A stretch of DNA of 64,000 nt from Lates calcarifer (Eukaryota > Chordata > Actinopteri > Centropomidae), in contig NC_066845.1 of assembly GCF_001640805.2 (NCBI RefSeq), positions 23,686,307-23,750,306 on the forward strand, read 5' to 3'. Numbering within the stretch: the first letter of the stretch is position 1; every line of letters starts with the position of its first letter. This document shows positions 33,001 through 41,400 of the stretch, one piece after another. The notes beneath the pieces were generated by a model, which was given only the letters and a program-made list of their open reading frames with translations, did no database searches and was not told where the DNA came from. A program made the position numbers and the translations under genes.

Positions 33001-35365
33001 GAGACGGGTGATGATCTTCAGTGACAGTCACTGCTTCAATCACAGATCTAACTCTGTATCCCAGAACCAACCTCCTCTTTTCCAGCAGGGCCTTCATCTC
33101 CAGGCTGTGGATGTCGTCTTTGTGCTCCTCCCTCAGACTGACCAGCTGCTTCTCCAGAGACTCCAGGCTGGACATGAGCTGCTCCTTCTGCTTCTGAAAC
33201 TCCTCCAGGCTGGCCAAGGTTGTGGCTGGAAGGAGAGTTTATAATACACCAAGAGTCCAGGCTGTAATTACTGACCGTGACCTTTGGCTTTGTTCACTGA
33301 GGTTTAACTTCACCAGTGAGTTTATTTCTGTTCTTAATCTGTGTCAGCCCATTTCCACCAATGTGATGGAAAAAAGATCACATAAGTCCTTATACTGAGA
33401 AACTCAGTAGTTATGAGTTAATATTTCACATGAGAGTTAATATATTAAAATAATGAGTTAGTGTCTCAAAACTTGTTTTCTCATTGTTCTGAGATACTGT
33501 TTCTTATTACAATGACTTTTTCTTTACATTGGTATAAATGGATTTCCATGTATGATCTGCTCAGTAAGTCGACTTATTTGTTTTTAATGAGTAAACTCAC
33601 TGTAGTTAAAATGTGTTGATGTTTGGGGCCAGTGAGATCTTAATGTAATATAATGTGGCTAATTAGTGTTAACTGTAGCATATGTTTTATCTTATACTTT
33701 TATAGCTCAGTCTGGATTTTCATCTCACACTCAAAGGTTCATTTATAAATGTTTCTATCTGCTGAAATGTCGATTAAATAACTATTTCTCAGCTTTACAT
33801 GGTAAAACATCTAAAACCTTTTCATCAGATCTTCAGTGTGCTACAGTAAGAGCTGAAACGTTCAGTCTCACCGAGCGCTGTGTTCTCCTTGCTGAGTTCT
33901 TCTATCTGGTCTTGGAGCTCTTGCGTCAGCTGACTGTGCTGCAGCTGCAGAGCGTCGCTGTCCTTATCGGCAGCCTGCTGCTGACTCTCCAGACGCTCTG
34001 ACAGCTCCTCCACCTCGTCCTCCTTCTCTAACAGGGAGCGTTTCAGATACTCAACAATGTCCTTTTTCTCCTTCTCCAGAGCACTGTGCTGCATCTGTAA
34101 GTCCTTCTTCTGAGTCTCCAGTTCATCACATTTCAGCTGATAACTGGAGGAGGAAGAGGGACATCGGTTAAAGGTTTTGGACTGTTGGTTGGATGCTTCT
34201 TAGTTTTGTGAGTGAGGTTCAGATGAGTATATACAGTTGCTTGTTAGGTGAATACTGAACATATACTGTCTCATTGCATAGATTAATGAACGTGACTCAG
34301 GCCTGCGATCCCTTTGGGCTTCAGATTCAAAATGCCACTGAGAGAGACACAACAAAGAGACACAAAACAACCACAAACAGACACAAAATGGCCACAAAGA
34401 GACTGAAAGCACTATAAAGAAACATAGAGCAACCAGAAAGAGACATAAAATGACCACGAGGAGATGCAAAACTACTACCAAGAGACACAAAATGACCACA
34501 AAGAGACATACAACTGCACAAAGTGACAATAAGAGACTAAAACCACTGCACTGAGATGCAAAACGACAAGAAACGGATGTAAAACAATCACAAAACTACA
34601 CAAAATGACCCCAGAAGACATAAACAACTGCAGAGAGATGAAAAATGACTACACAACTGTACAGACTGGTAAAAAACTACAGGTGAAAAACTACAACAGG
34701 TAGTCCTGTGTTTATTTCAATGTGGGTGTCTCCCTCCTATAAAAGGGGGTGGGGGTGGAGGTGGAGGGGGTTTACATGTCTGTGACCAGGAGCTCAGTGT
34801 TTCACCATCCGTCGCTGACTGTACCAAGAAACAGGTAAACACCTCAGTCTGTGCTATAACATTATAAAGTATTATTTAGCTTTAGTTATGTTATGTGTTG
34901 TAGCTAAGGTATCTATTTATTCTGGTGTGTATAAACTTAAAATGAGGTAGCATTTAAAGTGATAGCCTGGCTAGCAAAAGACAAGCTAGCATAGCAACAA
35001 CGCAGCGGAAGTGCTGCGCAAACTACGTAAAAGTTGCGTTTGGAAGTGATTTTTTTCGGCCGAATTTGAAAATTGAGACTACAACAGAGTCATCAGATAT
35101 CTGTAGTGCATTTACTCGGGTGAATAAACATATCACACCGTACTCCATAAATAAAAGGTGAGTGATTTATTTTCCTTAAAAAAAGAGAAAAAGCTTTAGC
35201 GTAACGTTACCCCTCCAACTGCTCGGTCAAATATCGGATCTGAGTCAGGTACAAATCCCTCTCTGAGTCGTCTGAGCCGGTTTTATATGTAGGAGGCTCC
35301 TTTTTCTGTGTTTTCTGGTCTTCATCTTGGTTGTCGCTGCTTTTCTTGTTTTTCTTTTTCGGCAT
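29992..35365 (-). CDS. cfap157: Cilia- and flagella-associated protein 157 (Cfap157), 9 coding exons
   Basis: CFAP157 is a coiled-coil protein of ciliary basal bodies and sperm flagella; in mouse it is a FOXJ1 target needed for sperm motility. Coding exons on the minus strand (5'->3'): 35365-35211, 34143-33872, 33225-33072, 32969-32702, 32628-32507, 31178-31028, 30943-30819, 30727-30578 and 30088-29992. They sum to 1494 nt (497 residues; human about 520) with consistent phases. Landmarks: a lysine-rich N terminus (MPKKKNKKSS), YLTQIRYLTEQLEG resembling the human FYHIQIRDLEDRL, long coiled coils, ASLEEFQKQKEQL, WRQLMQRLLVVL, and the diagnostic TRYRPGDLGFVP near the C terminus (human PYQPGDLGLVP). 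Donors of exon 3 (GTTGGT) and exon 5 (GTCTCT) are weak, so those edges are least certain. It converges on kank1 and faces dmrt1 head-to-head. Confidence 0.92.
30578..30727 (-). CDS. cfap157: cfap157 exon 8: PGDLGFVP segment
   Basis: Acceptor GTCTTCACAG, donor CACAG|GTGTGT, phase 2 at both ends. It encodes SAETLDPALDPTRSFEFHL and TRYRPGDLGFVPPPAPRLK, the most diagnostic match to human CFAP157. Confidence 0.92.
30819..30943 (-). CDS. cfap157: cfap157 exon 7
   Basis: Acceptor CTCCTGCAG, donor GACAG|GTGATA, phases 0 and 2. It encodes EAPTDQDSEADSSVLQWRQL and MQRLLVVLDG, aligning with human RDEEDSDVDV and MLQQLLVML. Confidence 0.92.
31028..31178 (-). CDS. cfap157: cfap157 exon 6: coiled coil
   Basis: Acceptor TTGATTTCAG, donor CTG|GTAAAG, phases 2 and 0. 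It encodes a heptad-rich helix with an AGG-repeat polyarginine stretch (LQEERRRRRRMKST). The tRNA-Cys gene ends 56 bp upstream of this exon in the intron. Confidence 0.9.
31234..31305 (+). tRNA. tRNA-Cys (GCA)
   Basis: A 72-nt cloverleaf with acceptor stem GGGGGTA pairing with TGCCCCC (31298-31304) and discriminator T at 31305. The internal Pol III promoter is intact: A box TAGCTCAGTGG, B box GGTTCAAGTCC (31284-31294). The T stem TCCGG/CCGGA is perfect. The anticodon loop CTGCAGA carries GCA at 31266-31268. The CCA end is not encoded, as in eukaryotes. A TTTATT just downstream is only a weak Pol III terminator. The gene is antisense within intron 5 of cfap157. It looks fully functional rather than a SINE derivative. 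Confidence 0.97.
32507..32628 (-). CDS. cfap157: cfap157 exon 5: coiled coil
   Basis: Acceptor CTCCATCAG, phases 0 and 2. It encodes VIEQLTEKCQLLQAELDVCT and a helix ending in EMKALR. The donor CTCAG|GTCTCT is poor. Reading through instead gives a stop eight codons on, so the edge was chosen by phase with exon 6. Confidence 0.8.
32702..32969 (-). CDS. cfap157: cfap157 exon 4: coiled coil
   Basis: Acceptor CCTGACTGAAG after a long pyrimidine tract, donor AAGAAG|GTCAGA, phases 2 and 0. It encodes RMEKEMDSHVAAMAAEVERL and a heptad-rich helix ending RKSCIRKK. Confidence 0.88.
33072..33225 (-). CDS. cfap157: cfap157 exon 3: coiled coil
   Basis: Acceptor CTCCTTCCAG, phases 1 and 2. It encodes TLASLEEFQKQKEQLMSSLE, matching human LAALEEFRLQKEE, and ends in KALLEKRR. 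The donor AGGAG|GTTGGT is weak but phase-compatible with exon 4. Confidence 0.85.
33872..34143 (-). CDS. cfap157: cfap157 exon 2: coiled coil
   Basis: Acceptor CCTCCTCCAG, donor CTCG|GTGAGA, phases 2 and 1. It encodes YQLKCDELETQKKDLQM and KKDIVEYLKRSL, matching human RYQRKWDEL and KKEIVAFLKRTL. Confidence 0.92.
34325..34690. repeat. Degenerate minisatellite in cfap157 intron 1
   Basis: Many imperfect units of about 18-20 bp built from AGAGACACAAAATGACCACA-like phrases run through the interval. This produces long artefactual minus-strand open frames rich in hydrophobic residues. Non-coding. Confidence 0.85.
34738..34834 (+). promoter_or_regulatory. Candidate TATA promoter and first exon inside cfap157 intron 1
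   Basis: A canonical TATAAAA (34738-34744) followed by a G-rich run sits about 30 bp upstream of a possible start near 34770. The following sequence stays open from ATG 34776 (beginning MSVTRSSVFHH) to a good donor, AACAG|GTAAAC, after 34834. It lies antisense to cfap157 and 3.4 kb upstream of the dmrt1 start codon. No product was recognised. It could be an upstream dmrt1 exon, a noncoding RNA or chance. Confidence 0.35.
35211..35365 (-). CDS. cfap157: cfap157 exon 1 with start codon
   Basis: It encodes MPKKKNKKSSDNQDEDQKTQ and ends YLTQIRYLTEQLEG, donor GAGG|GTAACG, phase 2. The start was chosen because the lysine-rich N terminus matches the family and no upstream in-frame methionine was noted. 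Confidence 0.88.
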
Positions 35366-35419
35366 CGTGTCGGAGAAAGTTTGCTAAAGTTTACCCGGTG
35401 AAACTAAACTAGCTACGCT

Positions 35420-35432
35420 GTTGCTAGGCAAT
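35420..35432 (-). promoter_or_regulatory. cfap157: RFX X-box in the cfap157 promoter
   Basis: GTTGCTAGGCAAT is a near-perfect imperfect-palindromic X-box (consensus GTNRCC(0-3N)RGYAAC), the binding site of RFX factors that drive ciliary genes. It lies 55 bp upstream of the cfap157 start codon. An RFX site here is exactly what the ciliary role predicts. Confidence 0.75.
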
Positions 35433-38050
35433 GCCGCCTTCAGGGACTCCTCGAAAAGTTGACGCTGTACACGAGTAGTTTGAGCTGCGAGAGGATTAAC
35501 GTGATAATGTGATCGGACATTCTTACTTTTAGCTCTCATTTAACAAATATAGACTTGTTCAAATGTGTCTTACAGTTATGGCTTTTAATCTAACGGTTTA
35601 TCCAGGTTTTTATACCATATTTTTTTAACGTGATTACTGTGCTCTGATTAGTTTTTCGAAATCTGATAGTTTCTAAAGGCATCACCAAATTTCTTCCAAG
35701 GTAAAAACAAAAGACAAAAGATGATAAAATACAATATAATAAATAATTTACACACTAATAAAACACACAAACAAACCACATTTTATAGACTATAGATTAA
35801 AGGCTTGTTGGTAACATAATTTCGTGGATCTCTTCAAGCCTTACATCTTTCACACAGTAGTAGAAAGTAACTAAGTACATCTACTCAAGTACTGTACTTA
35901 AGTACAGCTTTCAGGTAGACTACTTTTACTTTACTTCATACTAATATTGTACTTTTTACTCTGCTATTTCTTTCTTGAACTATAGTTACTCATTACTCTT
36001 CAGACTGAGATTTTACATAATGTATAAAAAGTTGTTTAAGTTTTATTTCTGCATTGTTGTAGATTAAAATACCAGAAACCACCTAAATAATTCAAGAACA
36101 GTTCATGTTATTGCATCAACAATATTGAGCCAATAATATAATAACAACACTGACAGGGGCCAGTCTTCATGAGCAATACTTTTACTTTATTGCCAATATT
36201 TGCACTTTTTCTTACAAACTTTTATATGTAATGGAATATATTTAGGATAAAGCACTGCTACTTTTACTTAATTAAATGATCTAAATACTTCTTCCACCAC
36301 TGCTGTTATGCTGTATTAAGTGACAGCCTAATCTAGTCCAAAATAAAGTGTTGTCTGTCGTTTAATCACCATTAAACTCTGAGATTATCTACTAATTGAT
36401 ATAATGAAACTGATCCACCCTCCCAGTGCTGTGGCCATGACCTCTCACCCCCTCTGTACCCATCTGATTATTTCCAACTCAGTGGCTCTCTCAGGTGGTG
36501 TGAGCCAGTATTGCAGTAAAACAAACTGCCAGACTGTATGATAGTGTAAATGTACTGTATCCATATTTTTTCTTTGTCATTAAACGTCAGCTATTTATAG
36601 AAAAACCCTCATCTTTTCATAGGGACTCTGTCCACAACCTGTTACAGGGAGTGCTTGCAGAGGAGTCAGACTAATAGAAATGTTAATTGTGTTAAATTGC
36701 TTACTTTATTACTGCATTATAATCTATCATTATTACCTTATGCTATAGAGGCAATTAAAGTCAGTGTGTAACCCTGCTCTCAGTTAGCCTGAGCCAATAA
36801 TGTGTAGCAGTTATTTATCCTGACTGGGTGATTCAGTGCTGTGTAAACGCCTGCTTTTTAATTGGTAACTTTTCATACCCCCCATCTCCATTTGACTGCA
36901 GGGATTTTAATTGGGTGCCTGTGTGTTTCACCTCACCTCACTCCCTGCCCATAAATCTACTCGGCTGACTGACTGACCGGTGTGGAGGTTAATTCAGTTT
37001 CAGCTCAGTCAAGCTCAGTAAATTAATTCACCATGTGTAGCGTATCAGCAATGTCATGAAAAAAGAGCTACAGTAAATATGTTTTAGTGGGATGCTGCTC
37101 TGATATTACAGAAAAACTACAAACCCAGGGGTGTTGCAGTAATACCACTGGCTGCAGGGAGGAGCAGTGATATTTAAATCAGGGGCAATAATCAGCATCA
37201 AGAGTAATTCAGTGGTAGTAAAGTCAAATACATTAAACTAAGTAACACTGTCTCAGCAGCTACACAAACACTTTTTTATGTGTTTCAGTTCAGACTTTTA
37301 CTGAAATGTAACTGAGCATCAATTGATTGTTCAGTGTATAAAACATTGGAAAATAGTGAATAATGTCCATTATTATGGAGCTCAAGTTTACATATGTAAA
37401 ATGTTTTTTTTTCTTCTTGGCATTTTTGCTTAAAATACTTCAAGAATGAACCATTTATCGCAAGTTACCAATTCATTTTCTGTCAGTTGACAAACTGATA
37501 AATCAACTTTTCATTCCAGCTGTGGAGTATAGGCTGCTGGTTAACTTTCTGTGTGACTGTCGTCAATAGCAAAGTACTTTAAGTCCTGAGCCAAAAATCT
37601 AAATGTAATATTTTATCAGGACTTGTGTTTTAAAGTCGTTCAGTCATTCAATCGTGTGTTTATCAGTTTCAGACTAATTTTAAAATTAATTTAATTACTT
37701 TGAAGGCCAAGAATGGGCCGGTCTCTCTTCTGAGCCTCCCTTGTGTAATGTTTATTTTAATCCTTTTTAAACTGAACATTATGAAGCATTTTGTCCTCAT
37801 TATTATTATTTTTTAAGTCTCATAATTAGGGTCAGACAACAAACAAACATGCTCACATGAAACAATAGGTTTTAGATAAACAATAAAGAAAATGTCTAAC
37901 TAATAATTTAAGTGTGATAAAAACAAAACTAAGTGCAGCAGAGTGATGCCACCGTCCTCCTAAACCTCTCCCCCGCTTCCAGCTCGTTTCCTCCCACTGG
38001 AGTTTAAGTAAAGTCCCACGCTTAAAAAAAAAATCAGGCAGCAGCAGCAG
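35433..38050. other. Head-to-head cfap157-dmrt1 intergenic region
   Basis: About 2.6 kb without coding potential. It contains a family C dispersed repeat (35866-36303) and AT-rich non-coding sequence. Both gene promoters must lie in or at the edges of this interval. Confidence 0.8.
35866..36303. repeat. Dispersed teleost repeat (family C, TACTTAAGTA type)
   Basis: Begins with AGTAGAAAGTAACTAAGTAC and TACTCAAGTACTGTACTTAAGTA, and ends with ATACTTCTTCCACCACTGCTG. It matches the widespread fish element that starts CAGTGGTGGAAGAAGTA in the other orientation. Relatives lie at 29215-29515 and in the loop of the element at 5530-5945. Confidence 0.75.
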
Positions 38051-38191
38051 CGGTTGGGCGGGGAGGGACTGTGACCTTATAGCCTCCAGCCTGGCACCAG
38101 TACAGGTTTTAAACCGGCCGAACCCTCTGGGACAAACTCAAACGTAGTAGCTAGAGTCTCCGCTGGGTGTCTTTTTACTCTCCCTGCGGCC
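38051..38191 (+). promoter_or_regulatory. dmrt1: dmrt1 proximal promoter
   Basis: A GC box (GGGCGGGG, 38056-38063) and TGACCTT (38072-38078, reverse of AAGGTCA, an NR5A/nuclear-receptor half site) lie 115-136 bp upstream of the start codon. No convincing TATA box was seen and there is no splice acceptor just before the ATG, so this is probably the true first exon region. Factor binding is inferred from motifs only. Confidence 0.45.
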
Positions 38192-38410
38192 ATGAGCACG
38201 GACAAGCAGAGCAAGCAGGTGCCGGAGTGCGCTGGATCTCTCTCCCCATCCAAAGGCCAGAAACCCCCGAGGATGCCCAAGTGCTCCCGCTGTAGGAACC
38301 ACGGTTATGTGTCTCCTCTGAAGGGACACAAGCGCTTCTGCAACTGGAGGGACTGCCAGTGCCCAAAATGTAAACTGATAGCCGAGAGGCAGAGAGTCAT
38401 GGCGGCCCAG
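38192..38410 (+). CDS. dmrt1: dmrt1 exon 1: DM domain
   Basis: 73 codons, phase 0, donor CCCAG|GTAACC. It encodes [10 protein letters not shown] through [20 protein letters not shown] and [20 protein letters not shown], then AAQ. All eight zinc ligands lie in this exon. Confidence 0.98.
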
Positions 38411-41400
38411 GTAACCGTTATTTTTAAACTGGCAGCGCGCGAGCTAGCTTGAGCCGAGCCAACGGTTGATAGAAAACTTTTAGGGGGGCGAATTAAAACA
38501 GTTTTTGCCATATGAAACCTGAATACAACATATTTATCTGTTTGGAAAATAATTTAAAATCATATTTATATTCTTTTAAACCTCTCTGGATGACTTTTGT
38601 CATTTTTTCCTAATTTTCATGTTTCATATGTGCAAACATGGCTGAGCAACCTAAAATGTCTACCTAGCTATAGCTTAGTTTAAATACACAACTAGCTTAA
38701 CTATGAACAATTAATGTGTTTTTAGGGATGTTTTGTATGTATTTGTTACACTTGTTGCACTCAAAAGATTTTTAATTTTAAACAAGTAGGCCTCAGTATA
38801 TAAAACAGCTACTTTTTCCTATTTTGTGGTAATTTACTTTGTAACATTGTACTTTGTAGTTTGAAGTAACATTTTTGGGGTGTTTGTTTAAGTTTAGATA
38901 GTCTCATTGTTTATGTTTAAAGATTAAGTTATACTACCGTACTAGGGCTGCAACTACATTAAACATGATTTCCATGTGGAATATTTTCTTGATTAATCCG
39001 TTAATTGTTTTGTTTTCAACTCAGAAAATAATGAAAAATACCCACTGTAACGCCTATAAATGTCAAAATACAAAAATATTCAGTTTACAATATAGTTAGA
39101 ATTATTATTCAGTCATGAAAATAGTCAACTAAGCGGTTAATCGACTATTGCAGCTCTAAACTATACATTTGTTAAATCAATCGCAACACAAACAAACAAG
39201 CAAATGTATCGTTTGTGTTGTTTGTCCAATTTAATAGTAATACTATGGCTTCAGACTTGTCCATTTAATACAGACACTGTTCTTATTTCTAAGATAATAA
39301 CAAACAAATTGACTGTTTTCAGCCTCTCAAGTATAAAGATTTATTGCTTTTCTCCATTTTAAATGAATGTAAATTGAATATATTTGGGTTTTGGATTGTT
39401 GGTCGCACTAAACAAGACATGAAGAGTCACCTTGAACTTTGAGAAACAGCAATGAATAGTTTTTCACTATATTCTGAGTTACAGTCAACAAAGTAGAAGT
39501 CATGATATTTAGTTTAAATAGTTTTACTATATTTAATAAGAAAAAAACATGAAGTTAATACAGAGGACAAGGACTTGAGCTTACATATTATATATTTACA
39601 TAGTGTTATTCCAATGATTTATCTGTTTTCTTATCCATACCATCGATGTAATCATTCTCTAATTGTGCCTAGTTATTCTTTTGTAACAAGCAGATACAGA
39701 GTCTGTAGATTCTTAAGAAGCTGTTTGTTTTATTCCAAACAGTTCTCTTATCAGGCGTCTTCTTTCCTCCCCTCCAGGTCGCCTTGAGGAGACAGCAGGC
39801 TCAGGAGGAGGAGCTTGGGATTTGTAGTCCAGTGACTCTGACTGGCCCAGAGGTGATGGTGAAAAACGAAACTGGACCAGACTGCCTGTTCTCTGTGGAG
39901 GGACAGTCCCCGACACCTCCCAGCACCTCCATGTCCTCTCCTGCTGTCACAGGTGAGGTGCTGTCACTTACTGTCGCACCACTGGCCAACAGCTGATTAT
40001 ACAGCTGCATAGCTGACTCACTGTGTACAAACAACAGCTCTGGAAAGCATGGAAAAAACACTGGGTTACATCAAAATATTAATAAATAAACTATGGTGGG
40101 TATGCACGTGTTTGTAAACACACAACAGTCAGCATCTGTAGAGGATCTACATGACAAAACTCCCTTTATTAATGCAAATTTTTCTTCTAGATGCATCTGC
40201 TTTTACCAGATGCTCCTTTTAATTTTTGCCTCTTTTGTAAATAAACAATGGTAGATATTCAAAGATGCTCCTCAGAGCAACATCAGAACAAAGAGCCAAT
40301 GAACTGGGGATTTTATTTATTTATTTATTTTTTGTATGTTAAAATGCATTTTACAGAATGTGATCTGGTAAATTTCCTTTTTGTTGTTTTTGAAAACGCT
40401 GACTTGAAGGTTCCACAGTTTACACTTTACTGGTGTTTTACTTAAAGTTTTGATACCTGTAAGTGGATATATTTGTGTGTTTTAAGCGCCAAAACCCACC
40501 TCAATATACTGTAGCTTTACATCTCCTCTCTCTCACACTTCTCTCTGGTGCTCAAGCAAGAGCAGGGAGTTTTGTATCCATCTCTGAGCCTCTCTTCTGC
40601 TTGGCTGACTGTTTTCTGAGTGATGCACAGCTGGGCTAAACATAGGTAACTGACTGTAACTTAATGTTGCTTGGTAAAACTCACCGGTAAGTGCAAATGG
40701 CGGAGGCCAGGAAAGTATTATAAGCAGTCAGTGCCAAAATGAGCCACACAGATGGACCGATAAAATAAATCCTAGCCACCAGTCTCTAATAGTACCATCC
40801 TTGGGATGGCTGTGTAATGACATAGTGGCGTCATATCACCCAGTGATTGCGCACTGTTTCCTCAACCATCCTCACCATAGCTCATGGCACTGACTCTATA
40901 ATTGTACTATCACAACTCTATGGAAATCTTGACGGCTTGTTTAGAGGCACAGTTCCTGAATACAGGCTGCTGATTGAGTGTTTTGATACTTTATAATAAA
41001 TTTTACAATATTAATAATAAATAATGTGCGACCTACAACATTTGACCTTTCTTCTGGATACCTCTTCTATCTCATATTGAATTATTTTTCTGAACTACTA
41101 ATTCTCCTGAGTCTGTAAAATTGACTTTTCAGCATGATTGTCTCAAGAGAAACAGGATGACAACTCATTTTTATCAGTTGGCTTTGTAAAGACGGTGGTG
41201 GAAATCCTGTTATTTGATTCTGACGGTTTAATGTTAACTAAAACTGCCAAAGAAACTTGTTTAACAGGCAGCAAAGCCACATACTGTTCAGTGCTTTATT
41301 TTCTGTGTTATGTTCGTACTTAATTTGGCTCAATTAAGTTAAATACAGTTTTCTAAGAGGCACTGTAGTTACCATCAATAAGAGATATTTTCGTGGGAAA

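Noticed and set aside
34200..34529. Hydrophobic minus-strand frames that could suggest a small membrane protein
   Set aside because: They are produced by the degenerate AGAGACACAAAATGACCACA-type minisatellite.
38077..38366. Minus-strand frames over dmrt1 exon 1
   Set aside because: Shadows of the DM-domain exon on the opposite strand.
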